Of a DNA stretch of 21,608 nucleotides, positions 6,641 to 14,990 are shown one piece after another. Origin of the DNA: a virus; the IMG/VR virus record IMGVR_UViG_3300009788_000330, positions 1-21,608 of that record; one strand, written 5' to 3'. Each line of letters starts with the position of its first letter. Position 1 is the stretch's first letter. The notes under the pieces were generated by a model. The model ran no database searches. It had not been told where the DNA came from and was given only the letters and a program-made list of their open reading frames with translations. A program made the position numbers and the translations under genes.

Positions 6641-7219
6641 CTACTCCTCCACTTCCCCAGTGCGACCGTCGATGGTCACGTTATCTGGTTTCGGTTTGAT
6701 CAGTGACAAGATGCTGGATATAACCTCCATCTTCGTCTCGTCACGAATACCTATGGGTGAACCGTCATCCTTACCAGACACGTTCGTGTGATGACGATCC
6801 TTCCAGTTTTCTTTCTGCCGGTTGGTCAGCCACAATTTGATGGCTGCAACATCTGGCTTGTAATGTTTGATCGTTTCAGCACGGACGATTTCTCCGTCCC
6901 ACTGAAAAATTTTCTCTTCGTCGTGCGTGTAACCGATAGCACTTTGGTACAACGCACCCAGCACTGCAGTATCAGCGTCGGTGTAACCTGCTTCAAGCGC
7001 TTCTTTGAACAACGGGTACTGTGCTTTCCACTTGCCCAGCTGCTTGCGACTGATGTCAAAAATCTCTGACATCTGTTCTTCACTGATACCTCGCATTGCA
7101 ATCGCACGCACCTGATCGAGGTGATCAGGGAGAAACAGACGGTGTTGCTCAGCCAGCAGGTGACCTGCACTGTTACGTACAAATTTCCTCTTCCCGTTTG
7201 TCAGTCGTCGTGCTGGCAT
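6641..7219 (-). CDS. terminase small subunit-like HTH protein
   Basis: 192 residues. A helix-turn-helix at about 35-66 (AMRGISEEQMSEIFDISRKQ then LGKWKAQYPLF) is followed by a helical region with ADTAVLGALYQSAIGY and KPDVAAIKLWLTNRQKENW, an arrangement I associate with phage terminase small subunits of the HTH type that recognise packaging sites. No large terminase gene lies on either side, which is unusual, so a DNA-binding regulator remains possible. AAGGGTGAG precedes the start; the stop of the upstream gene overlaps the ATG (TAATG), and its own TAG stop abuts the next start (TAGCATG). Confidence 0.65.
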   Translation of the reverse strand: MPARRLTNGKRKFVRNSAGHLLAEQHRLFLPDHLDQVRAIAMRGISEEQMSEIFDISRKQLGKWKAQYPLFKEALEAGYTDADTAVLGALYQSAIGYTHDEEKIFQWDGEIVRAETIKHYKPDVAAIKLWLTNRQKENWKDRHHTNVSGKDDGSPIGIRDETKMEVISSILSLIKPKPDNVTIDGRTGEVEE

Positions 7220-9432
7220 TACTCACCCTTCATAAAGTTCACGAGTTTGTCCGGGAGCTGCCCGATGTCACCGACAGCACCCTTTGCCGTATCTTCCAGA
7301 TTCATCAGCAGATTCTCACCACCTTCTTTGAGCGACTCTGCTGTGATGTTCACCTCTGGGAAGTAATAGTTATCTTGCTTCCACTGGTTCATACCTGCTT
7401 GTATGAAAGGTCTCATCTCCCTCATGATGGCAGCAGTCGCTGCTTCATCACCTTCGGTGTGTGCCATTCTCAGGAAGAAATTACGGAAGGTATTCTGATA
7501 GAGCCGCCCTGCCGTACCTGTAAGTGCAGAAATACCAACTACTGAATCCAAGATGCCGAATATGATTCCAGCACCTGCGGCACCACCTGCAGTGGCACCG
7601 GCAGCAACCATGCCTGCGCCCTTACCTGCTGATTGCGCACTGGCTGTTATCCGCAGGTACTCACGTACACCCTTAACTACTTCCTGATCTTCTGGAGTGA
7701 ACCATTCGTTAATGACCCTACGATTACCCGGCTTATCGAGCCACTTCATGAACTTCGCTGGGTCTGCAACGCTGGGAGCTTCCGGTGTCCAAGTTGATTC
7801 TTCCAGACCTCGCAGTAGGAACCGTTTGCGTGCAGTGGCTTGTCCTTCTGGCGTTAGCCTATCAAACAAGTCGGTGAGCAGTTTGGGTCTGCCTGTATCC
7901 ATTACCTTATCGACGATGACGTCATCGAGCTGGTTATTCTTGATTGCCTCTTTCAAGACACCTTCAGAGATATCATCCGCCTCTTTGACCCACGCAGCCT
8001 CGATCATCTCTTGTGCTGCCTTCGGTACCGTCTTCGAGCCCTTTCCAAAGATCGGAATATTTTCTGGGTGGACCCACTCCTGCTTACCCCAGAAACGTTG
8101 ATTCATCATGCGCTTGACGAAACTTTCCATCACTCGCGTGCCGTAATCCGTCTCGACATCGATGCCGTACTTGGCAGCTAACTCTGTTAGTGCATCGACG
8201 CGCTGACGTGCCATCTCTCTACGTTGCGCACCAGTACCTGCGATAGGAATACGTTCGACGATTGCTTTGAAGATCATCTTGGCAGGTGTCATGCGCTCAG
8301 CCACTGCATCAGTGGTCATGATCCGTTTACCAGTCTCCTTCGCATAGTTGATGGCTTGCCGAACATTTGCGGGAACGACATCCTTGGTTTTATCTGCGAG
8401 ATAGCTGGGTATCTTCGTCATCGTCCTTGCCAGAGGATCGAATACATAATCAGGCACGACACCGAACGCAGTGCTCACTACAACGTCAGCAGTGTTGAAC
8501 TCACCACCGGCAGCTACCTGCCCAGTTTGCAATCCTGTTTCAGTTACAGCTGATCCCGCCATCATTGCCTTTGCGCTTGCCTTTCTGGCCTGTCTGACTG
8601 CCAATCGTCTTGCTGTGTCGCTACCAACATCTTTAGCTGCTTTAACAGCAGCCGCACGCATCGGTGCCGATGCCACTGTGGCGTAACGACCAACAGGTGT
8701 GTACGCAGCACCGATAACTCCCATCTGCATCGCATCAAAAGAACTGATACCCGGACGATTAATAATGGCCCGTGCACCTGTCTTTGTGTTGTTCAAAATC
8801 AATGTGCCATCAGGAGCTTGTTGAAGACCAATGTTGGGAAACATCTGTGACGTTTTAATCTCACCCGTGGTGGGGTCCTCGTACTCGACCTCCTGCGTAA
8901 ACATCTCTGCGATCTCATTCGGATCAGTCGCTGTCATCATTGATGCCGTCATTGCCGCTTGTGCCCACTTCGGGTAATCCTCAGGGAAGAAATGTTTCGC
9001 ACCGATTTGCGAAAACAATTCAGGTAACTGTAACGATGCACGTGACGTGCCCCGTTCCATGGGGAAGTCCGTTGGGAATTCAATGTCGGGTTCTTCCTTC
9101 GCACCACGGGGCGCGAACGGATTCTTTCTCTGTGGTCCTTCATCTGGACCGGGCGCGAAAGGATTTACCCTATTCATCCCTCGTTCCGGGAGGATTGGTC
9201 CGGCACCAGCTGCAGGGGAACCTGTCGCTTCGAGAAGAGCCTCGACATCTCCGGGTTGCTGCCCAGCTGCGATGTCTGCTCGTTGCCCAAGTGCTCCCTC
9301 AGGAGGCATACCTTCCAGAGGCATACCTTCCAGAGGTTCGACCGGACCTGTCATGATGGGCTCATCGATGCGAGCCTCGTTCTCCTCCAGCTGGGCGAGC
9401 TGTTGAAGTAGTTGCTCTTCTGTTGTCGCCAT
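7219..9432 (-). CDS. internal virion / DNA ejection-type protein
   Basis: 737 residues. The N-terminal 130 are Pro/Gly/Glu-rich and disordered, with a perfect tandem EGMP(L) repeat near 35-45 and two NPFAP boxes. A helical body follows (ALPELF-like and many Ala/Lys/Arg helices at 230-600). A Gly/Ala-rich hydrophobic stretch at about 605-637 (GMVAAGATAGGAAGAGIIFG and on) looks like a glycine-zipper membrane-inserting helix. The C-terminus is acidic. Large helical virion proteins with a single membrane-active segment, encoded near tail genes, are typical of short-tailed phages that inject proteins to build a channel through the envelope. I do not recognise a specific named family. Start overlaps the preceding stop. 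Confidence 0.7.
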   Translation of the reverse strand: MATTEEQLLQQLAQLEENEARIDEPIMTGPVEPLEGMPLEGMPPEGALGQRADIAAGQQPGDVEALLEATGSPAAGAGPILPERGMNRVNPFAPGPDEGPQRKNPFAPRGAKEEPDIEFPTDFPMERGTSRASLQLPELFSQIGAKHFFPEDYPKWAQAAMTASMMTATDPNEIAEMFTQEVEYEDPTTGEIKTSQMFPNIGLQQAPDGTLILNNTKTGARAIINRPGISSFDAMQMGVIGAAYTPVGRYATVASAPMRAAAVKAAKDVGSDTARRLAVRQARKASAKAMMAGSAVTETGLQTGQVAAGGEFNTADVVVSTAFGVVPDYVFDPLARTMTKIPSYLADKTKDVVPANVRQAINYAKETGKRIMTTDAVAERMTPAKMIFKAIVERIPIAGTGAQRREMARQRVDALTELAAKYGIDVETDYGTRVMESFVKRMMNQRFWGKQEWVHPENIPIFGKGSKTVPKAAQEMIEAAWVKEADDISEGVLKEAIKNNQLDDVIVDKVMDTGRPKLLTDLFDRLTPEGQATARKRFLLRGLEESTWTPEAPSVADPAKFMKWLDKPGNRRVINEWFTPEDQEVVKGVREYLRITASAQSAGKGAGMVAAGATAGGAAGAGIIFGILDSVVGISALTGTAGRLYQNTFRNFFLRMAHTEGDEAATAAIMREMRPFIQAGMNQWKQDNYYFPEVNITAESLKEGGENLLMNLEDTAKGAVGDIGQLPDKLVNFMKGE
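9304..9333 (-). repeat. perfect tandem 15-bp repeat
   Basis: Two identical 15-base units (AGGCATACCTTCCAG on the plus strand) lie head to tail in the disordered N-terminus of the ejection-type protein and encode a duplicated Leu-Glu-Gly-Met-Pro unit. A degenerate third unit follows in the protein (PPEGAL). Likely recent slippage. Confidence 0.85.
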
Positions 9433-11363
9433 TAGAGATTCGCTCCCAGTTCACGCAGCGCCAGTCTGACCTCGTCGGTCAGATCGTAGTGTTCTTCGAA
9501 CGCTTCGATCAGGTATGCCTGTTCGTCGGGATTATCTGCAGCCCCTTGAAACAGCTTGATCAGTTGCTCTTCTTTCAACGGAGGTGCAGTGCGCGTCGCT
9601 GCGTCGTACTCCATTGCTGCTTCAGCTTGCTGCTTACGGAAGCGCAGGTATTGATCTTGCCAGAAAGACTTCTCTTCGGTACCCGGACCTTCCGTAAGTT
9701 CCTGCGCAGCGTACTCACCTCTGGTGATAATCTCGTCTAACACGTTCATCTGCTCATCGAGGAGACCGAGATTCGCCTCAGTGTCTTTGCCGAGAATAGC
9801 GTTCATGTCCGAAACTTTTTTGAACTCGTAATCAGTTTTGTTACCTGTCAGAACTCGTATGTCAGATAGCACTTGCCTACCAAACATTCCGTGTAATACA
9901 GAAAGGGTAGTGTTGTCATCGATGACCTCGCTGATGCCAGCCCACTGTGCAACCTCACGGATTTTTTCACTCAAGCCACTCGTGTCTTCACGCAGAGTCG
10001 TCAAGAGTCCGTACGCTCGTTGCAACCTGTTCACTGAAGGGATAGCTTCTACACCCATTTTTGCTTGGGCAATCATATTTTCCATGGCTTTCCCTGCCGT
10101 CACGGTTGCTGCTTTCTGAGCAGCTGCTTGAGCAGGAACTTTCCCCGGATCAACAATCCGGTAAGGCTCACCTGTAGCCGCATCACGCTCAACACGACTG
10201 ATGGTGGTGCCATCAGGCTGCATGATGATGCTTATGATATTTCTTTCCGCGTCTGCTTCCTTGATCGTGCCGTCTTTGACAGCCTGCAGCTGATCCGGAG
10301 CGATAACAGTCTGCGTGCCGACAACACGTGCACGACTGGTGCTCTTGAAACCCGACAAGTTCTCCAACGCATCGTAATAGTCACTGGCAATCTCGTGTTC
10401 TCTTTCAGCAAACTTTTGGTGTTGAAGCGCCTGCTTCTCTTCGATCAGTGCCTGCTGTGCTGACTGTTCTCGCAATGCACCTGCAGCCATGCCGATGTTC
10501 TCACCGAACCCACCTGTCTGTGTCGGTGCCAACATACCTTGAGCGAGCGCGAACCACCTGTCCTGTTCAGCTTGTTTTTGTTGTCTGGCTTGACGTTGTT
10601 CGAATTCACTCTGTCCCGCTCGCAACTGCTGAAGGGCTGTGTCACGATTCATCCTCGCCATCTTCTGCAGGTCGGGGGCAGGGCTCGGAGTCACCGAAGC
10701 GAGAATCTCATCGACACCTGTCGCCTGCGAGACATCGAAGAAGCCTCCTTCTTCTTCATCTTCATCCAAATTTACTGCCGCCAATCCACCAGCTTGAAAT
10801 TTTTTCACCACTCCACCTCGTGCAAATTTTCTAGGTTCCATACCAGAGTAGATCTGTCTCATTTTCTTCAGTTTTTCCAGTGAGAATCTATCCCTCGGTG
10901 CGCTCTCACCAAGCTGGTTTAATATTTTTTGCATCTTTGCTGAACGCTCCATCTCCTGCTGCTCTTCTGCAATAGGGTCATAAAAAACATCCCCTGTCGT
11001 AGGCTGCGGTACTCCACCGGGACCGTTGGGCACCCACTCCATTGCGCCACCTGAATACACTTCGATGCGACCACCCTCTCCACCTGCGTCGAACGATCTC
11101 TCAATTGCTTCCGCTTCTAAAACTTCTGGGTCCGTTTTTCTCCGTGCTCCACGATACAATTCCCACTTTGACATCGGTGTCGGTTCTTCGTTGACGTAAC
11201 GCACTTCTCCGTCTGGAGTCATCACAGCCATCGCAGTGCCCCCGTCGGGAGTGGAGACGCGACCAACGACTCTCCGTTTCATTTCCTCGTATGACTTGAG
11301 ACGGCTTCCGCCGGGACGTACGTCTCCTCCTTCGTCGTATGCCTGTTCTACTTCAGCCCGCAT
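9432..11363 (-). CDS. coiled-coil virion protein with aromatic-Gly-Gly motifs
   Basis: 643 residues. The first 200 are mixed and partly disordered, carrying YDEGG (9-13), FDAGG (91-95), YSGG (103-106), FARGG (180-184) and FQAGG (189-193). Then comes an acidic patch (DEDEEEGG) and long Gln/Arg/Ala-rich helices (LRAGQSEFEQRQARQQKQAE) predicted to be coiled coil, and a helical C-terminal half. No enzyme motif is seen. Position between two ejection-type genes suggests an internal or tail-associated virion protein. AGGA precedes the ATG, which follows the end of the 56-residue gene by three bases. Confidence 0.65.
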   Translation of the reverse strand: MRAEVEQAYDEGGDVRPGGSRLKSYEEMKRRVVGRVSTPDGGTAMAVMTPDGEVRYVNEEPTPMSKWELYRGARRKTDPEVLEAEAIERSFDAGGEGGRIEVYSGGAMEWVPNGPGGVPQPTTGDVFYDPIAEEQQEMERSAKMQKILNQLGESAPRDRFSLEKLKKMRQIYSGMEPRKFARGGVVKKFQAGGLAAVNLDEDEEEGGFFDVSQATGVDEILASVTPSPAPDLQKMARMNRDTALQQLRAGQSEFEQRQARQQKQAEQDRWFALAQGMLAPTQTGGFGENIGMAAGALREQSAQQALIEEKQALQHQKFAEREHEIASDYYDALENLSGFKSTSRARVVGTQTVIAPDQLQAVKDGTIKEADAERNIISIIMQPDGTTISRVERDAATGEPYRIVDPGKVPAQAAAQKAATVTAGKAMENMIAQAKMGVEAIPSVNRLQRAYGLLTTLREDTSGLSEKIREVAQWAGISEVIDDNTTLSVLHGMFGRQVLSDIRVLTGNKTDYEFKKVSDMNAILGKDTEANLGLLDEQMNVLDEIITRGEYAAQELTEGPGTEEKSFWQDQYLRFRKQQAEAAMEYDAATRTAPPLKEEQLIKLFQGAADNPDEQAYLIEAFEEHYDLTDEVRLALRELGANL

Positions 11364-11366
11364 GTG

Positions 11367-11537
11367 TCAATCCTGTTTCCATTTCAACTCGCGCTCTTCG
11401 CCTTCATCGGAGTCCGGTTGGATCAATCTATGACCAAGGATGGTACCGATACTTTCACTTGGGTCGGGACGGAGTGACTTCGCCCAGCGAGTCAGTCCGC
11501 CCCAGCCGCTTTTCCCAAGCCGTACATCTTCTTCCAT
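11367..11537 (-). CDS. 56-residue hypothetical protein bridging two virion genes
   Basis: Read by hand on the minus strand: ATG at 11537, TGA at 11369-11367. It starts within the last codons of the upstream gene in another frame and fills the only apparent gap in the late operon, ending three bases before the next ATG. The product begins MEEDVRLGKSGWGGLTRWAK and ends EERELKWKQD; the second half is acidic and hydrophilic. A purine-rich AGGAGG lies about 15 bases before the ATG, farther than ideal. Support is the exact fit to the gap and the coding-like composition; family unknown. Confidence 0.55.
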   Translation of the reverse strand: MEEDVRLGKSGWGGLTRWAKSLRPDPSESIGTILGHRLIQPDSDEGEERELKWKQD

Positions 11538-12613
11538 GCCGCTGAGGCAAGACCTCCTATTGCGTATTCTTCAGGATCAACGTAGCCACCTTCAGCATCA
11601 CCCGTCAGTCCTCGGTACACACCGTAGCCACCGACAAGTTGTGACAACGGTGATGGCTGGTAAACCGATGCCGGTCCAACATCAGTACGCGTCTGTACTC
11701 TCGGCACAAACGATGGCGGCAAGCCGCGAATGAGTTCTGACATTTGTCCCAGACGTTGCCATGGCAGCTCACGTTGCTCCAAGAAATCCTGATACGCGAG
11801 GTCCATACTTCCCTGCTCAAGGCCTCGCCGTTGCGCACCGATAGCTTCGAGTGTTGCAGCATCGAGGGCACCCATTCGCTGAGCTTCTGCACCCATACGA
11901 CCCAGTCCCTCAGCCCCGCCATACATTGCAGCAGCCTGAGCTTCGTCGAGGGCACCTGATACACGTGCCAGTTCTCGTGCACTCGTAATGTCCTGCCCGC
12001 GAATGTCAGCTGCCTGACCGTAGGCTCCAGAGAGTGCTTCAAGACGTTGCGCTTCGAGTCCCTCTTGAATATCCCTCATACCCTGCACACCGATGTCTTC
12101 CATCGAGCCAGTGCCACCTCGTGAACCCAGCTGCCCTGCGCCTGCGAATGCACCCTGCAAGCCGGGAAGGAATTTCTCCTCAAGAGTACGAGTAGCAAGT
12201 TGTTCCTGCCGGTCGAGCACGTTACCGATGTACGGGTTCATGTAATCTTCGACGACGCCGGGATCGGTCCACTTCCCAGTTGCCTGATCGATGTACGGCT
12301 GCGCTCTCTCTCGCATACCTGAAGCTACATCTAAGCCACCCATGTAGCCTTGGGCTCCGGCTTCTTGGTACGGTTGCCACGCACCAATATTCTGCTCAGC
12401 GAGCCCGAACCCGGCTTCTTGTTCCTCCGTGAAGCCAGCAATCCTCGGTCCACCGTATGGGATGTAGGGCTCAGCTGCCGCAGCATTCGCTCGTGCGATC
12501 AGTCCCTGCGTGTAGTCCGACATCCATTTCGGAGTACCTTCTACAGTCTGCCCGTAAGTTGTGACCGACTGTGGAGGTTTTCCTTCAAAAAGGAAGTCTA
12601 AGTTCGCGCCCAT
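11492..12613 (-). CDS. conserved virion / ejection-type protein
   Basis: 373 residues, mostly helical and Ala/Gly/Glu/Gln-rich. The middle contains WTDPGVVEDYMNPYIGNVLD followed by a Gln-rich helix and FAGAGQLGSRGG; this Tyr-Met-Asn-Pro-Tyr plus glycine-rich AG-x-x-GSRG combination is one I recognise as recurrent in virion proteins of marine phages, usually of unknown or DNA-injection-related function. The C-terminal 24 residues hold an aromatic-Gly-Gly motif (YAIGGLA, about 350-356) followed by a basic helix. The start lies directly after the previous stop (TAAATG) with GGGAG upstream. Confidence 0.7.
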   Translation of the reverse strand: MGANLDFLFEGKPPQSVTTYGQTVEGTPKWMSDYTQGLIARANAAAAEPYIPYGGPRIAGFTEEQEAGFGLAEQNIGAWQPYQEAGAQGYMGGLDVASGMRERAQPYIDQATGKWTDPGVVEDYMNPYIGNVLDRQEQLATRTLEEKFLPGLQGAFAGAGQLGSRGGTGSMEDIGVQGMRDIQEGLEAQRLEALSGAYGQAADIRGQDITSARELARVSGALDEAQAAAMYGGAEGLGRMGAEAQRMGALDAATLEAIGAQRRGLEQGSMDLAYQDFLEQRELPWQRLGQMSELIRGLPPSFVPRVQTRTDVGPASVYQPSPLSQLVGGYGVYRGLTGDAEGGYVDPEEYAIGGLASAAWKKMYGLGKAAGAD

Positions 12614-14719
12614 TTATACTCTCCCTGCCGCGGTCATCGCTCGACGGAGTTTTGCCATCCCGCCTCGTGCCATGTACTGGTGCGGTGCCTTCGCCTTGTG
12701 ACTGAAGCCACCCTTCTTCAGGTTGGTCGCTTTATGCTTACGAAGATTCTGGCGCATCTCATCAAGTCGGCGAGCGCCCGCACTGCCTGATCCGTCACCC
12801 AAGAGTGCGACCGATTCTGCGTCCATGACGTACTCTCCGTCGCTCAGTCGAGCGGGGATGTCATCGGACCTACCAGTGCCCTGCCCCTTAACATAACGTC
12901 CAGTAGCGGCGACTGAGGGAGCTGCACGTGGAACGTCTGCATTTTGCGACCAGTAGTCAAACTCACCTCCACGCTGATAGCCACCACGAGCCTGCGGCAA
13001 GGCCGCTCCCAGCTGCGGCGGAGTCCAGTCGCCCGTGTTGGGGTCTTGCGTATAACCAGCTGCGGTCAAAGCTCCTGTTCCAGCGACACCGACCATGTTG
13101 GCAGGCACCGGCTGACCAGCTGCAATCATAGCTTGCATGTCGCCCCCCGCTCCCGGAGTTGGAGTTGTCGGGTCGGTGGGTACTCCAGCGAATGGCTGCG
13201 GGTCCATGAACAAGTGCTGTCCAGACTGAGGTGCCCCGGCCTGTCCGTAGGTGTAGTACGCACCGGGGTCCATGCCTTGGAACTGCCGATTCATTTCGTA
13301 AAGCGGCAAGGGCTCATCAAAGCCCGGTGGCAGCTCAGGAGGTGGACCTTCTTCGTACTCGCCACCACCCATTGCACCAGCAGCCATGATTGCAGGCAGC
13401 GCATATTTCTCTAGCATCCCCGGTCCTGTGCCAGCTTGGGCACCAGTTGCTGGCGTAGCAACTTGCGTTGCAGGTTTACCTCCACCACCAACGGGACCTC
13501 CCGGCAACCCAGCTTGGTTTGCTGCCATCATTTCAGGAGTGACATCTTCAGGTTGGACGTAGGCACCCGTAACAGGGTCGTACATCGCTTCACCTGACAG
13601 GATGGATTCGGTGTCGGTCGCACGTCGAGCTAAGACCTCGCCTGCCTGAGGTTCTGCCAATCCTAAGACATCGCGCCCTTTCTCAGTGATGCCTTCCATG
13701 GTCGGACGCATCATCTCCCCGGTAGCACCCATAAGGGCACCTTCAACGAACTCACCACCAGTCAGTTCGGCACCTGCGCCACTCGCCAGACTGGCACCGA
13801 CAATGTCTGCGGTCCGTTCGCTTAAGGCGTCACCAGCAACCTTCCCGACATAATCACCAGCAATATCTCCAAGCCCTCCAGCGACAGCTCCGGAAATTGC
13901 ACCGGTCATGAAGTCACCACCACCGGCTGCACTCAACCCACCTCGAACCAGAGCGTTACCAATGACGCCTTGCGCTGCTGCCCCTACACCCGGTGCCAAT
14001 GCACCTCCGATGAAAGCACCAAGACCCGGTACAAAAATCGACAGTGCAATAGGTGCGAGGACCTGAAAGATCTTCGAGGAAACAACCTTCTTCACCACTT
14101 TCTTGATGCCCTTCCAGATCTTGCTGAAGAATCCGTACTCAGGTAGTCCAGTGTTCGGGTTGGTATCAGGTTCGCCCCACATGCCTTTGATAATTCCCAG
14201 CTCTTCCTCAGTCATGTGGACCAGCATCTCGTCTTCGCCACGTCCTGCTTGTCGCGCCCTCGCTGCTGCAGCCTTGACCTTGCCTCCCTTGGCATAGGCA
14301 CGTTCGACCGCACCACCGAATTTGTAGAGACGTACCTTCTTGATATCTTTCTGGGGCACACCCTGCGCCTTCATCAGCTCCTGAGCTGCCTGCGTGTAGA
14401 GCAACTCCTTGCCACCCGGTGTGTCCTCGATTTTCTGCACCTGCTTGACCATGGATTTCGATGCGCCCTGTTGAGCCATCAGCTGAGCCAGACCACCTTT
14501 GGGCTGCAACGTCGTCGCAGCCTGCTGCTGTCTCTGAGCTTTGTTCTGCATCTGTGTCCCTGCCATAAGACGTCGGGCTCCTTCAGCCGAAGCGCGGAGT
14601 TTGTCCTGATTGGTGTCGAGCAAGCTCGAAAAGGACTCACCTCGTGACACAGCCGCAAGATTACGACCTTGACCCACGAGTTCCTTACCTTTTTCCATTG
14701 GACCTTTATGTAATGGCAT
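12614..14719 (-). CDS. large membrane-active virion protein with tape-measure-like C-terminal motif
   Basis: 701 residues from ATG 14719 (AGGA seven bases upstream); longer in-frame starts at 14779 and 14788 overlap the previous gene and are less likely. Residues 1-130 are helical and Gln/Ala-rich. YKFGGA (132-137) and YAKGGK (142-147) belong to the shared aromatic-Gly-Gly motif. Residues 200-216 (KIWKGIKKVVKKVVSSK) form a strongly cationic amphipathic helix, followed by a hydrophobic, glycine-rich region to about 330 that looks membrane-inserting. A Pro/Gly-rich middle follows. From about 618, SDDIPARLSDGEYVMDAES and AGARRLDEMRQNL resemble a motif seen near the C-termini of phage tape-measure and related tail proteins. 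YMARGG (682-687) lies near the end. Likely an injected or tail-lumen protein that breaches the host membrane. Confidence 0.7.
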   Translation of the reverse strand: MPLHKGPMEKGKELVGQGRNLAAVSRGESFSSLLDTNQDKLRASAEGARRLMAGTQMQNKAQRQQQAATTLQPKGGLAQLMAQQGASKSMVKQVQKIEDTPGGKELLYTQAAQELMKAQGVPQKDIKKVRLYKFGGAVERAYAKGGKVKAAAARARQAGRGEDEMLVHMTEEELGIIKGMWGEPDTNPNTGLPEYGFFSKIWKGIKKVVKKVVSSKIFQVLAPIALSIFVPGLGAFIGGALAPGVGAAAQGVIGNALVRGGLSAAGGGDFMTGAISGAVAGGLGDIAGDYVGKVAGDALSERTADIVGASLASGAGAELTGGEFVEGALMGATGEMMRPTMEGITEKGRDVLGLAEPQAGEVLARRATDTESILSGEAMYDPVTGAYVQPEDVTPEMMAANQAGLPGGPVGGGGKPATQVATPATGAQAGTGPGMLEKYALPAIMAAGAMGGGEYEEGPPPELPPGFDEPLPLYEMNRQFQGMDPGAYYTYGQAGAPQSGQHLFMDPQPFAGVPTDPTTPTPGAGGDMQAMIAAGQPVPANMVGVAGTGALTAAGYTQDPNTGDWTPPQLGAALPQARGGYQRGGEFDYWSQNADVPRAAPSVAATGRYVKGQGTGRSDDIPARLSDGEYVMDAESVALLGDGSGSAGARRLDEMRQNLRKHKATNLKKGGFSHKAKAPHQYMARGGMAKLRRAMTAAGRV

Positions 14720-14723
14720 TGCT

Positions 14724-14990
14724 CTATCCTGTAAAATTTGTAGTTGAAAACATTCTCTCTGCCCACTCGCGCCAGTCATCGTACGCAAAAGGATCAGGTA
14801 CGTCCTGTCCCAGTGGATCTACTCCGCCGAACACTCCTGATGCCCACTGCTGCCACTCTTCTGGGTCGTCCAACCGTTCGAACTGATCGTCTGTCCCAGA
14901 CACGGGATCAGTGAAGAATCCCAGTTGCCCTGCCATGAAATCCGCCCACTCGATTACGTCTTTAAAACCGACAGGATTGATGATGGTCAT
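14724..14990 (-). CDS. Trp-rich acidic 88-residue protein
   Basis: The ATG at 14990 has AAGGG upstream and overlaps the nozzle gene stop (ATGA). Three imperfect repeats with Trp-Ala cores are visible: VIEWADFMAGQLGFF, EEWQQWASGVFGG and DDWREWAERMF. It is strongly acidic and ends in TAG five bases before the next start. Small proteins of this type occur beside virion genes of aquatic phages as far as I recall; function unknown, possibly a structural adaptor or chaperone for the large protein that follows. Confidence 0.7.
   Translation of the reverse strand: MTIINPVGFKDVIEWADFMAGQLGFFTDPVSGTDDQFERLDDPEEWQQWASGVFGGVDPLGQDVPDPFAYDDWREWAERMFSTTNFTG

Noticed and set aside
1359-14726. Genome-wide recoding of TAG to an amino acid
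   Set aside because: TAG ends several genes at exact overlaps with the next start (6641, 14724, 20909), so it works as a stop here; only the helicase has an internal one.
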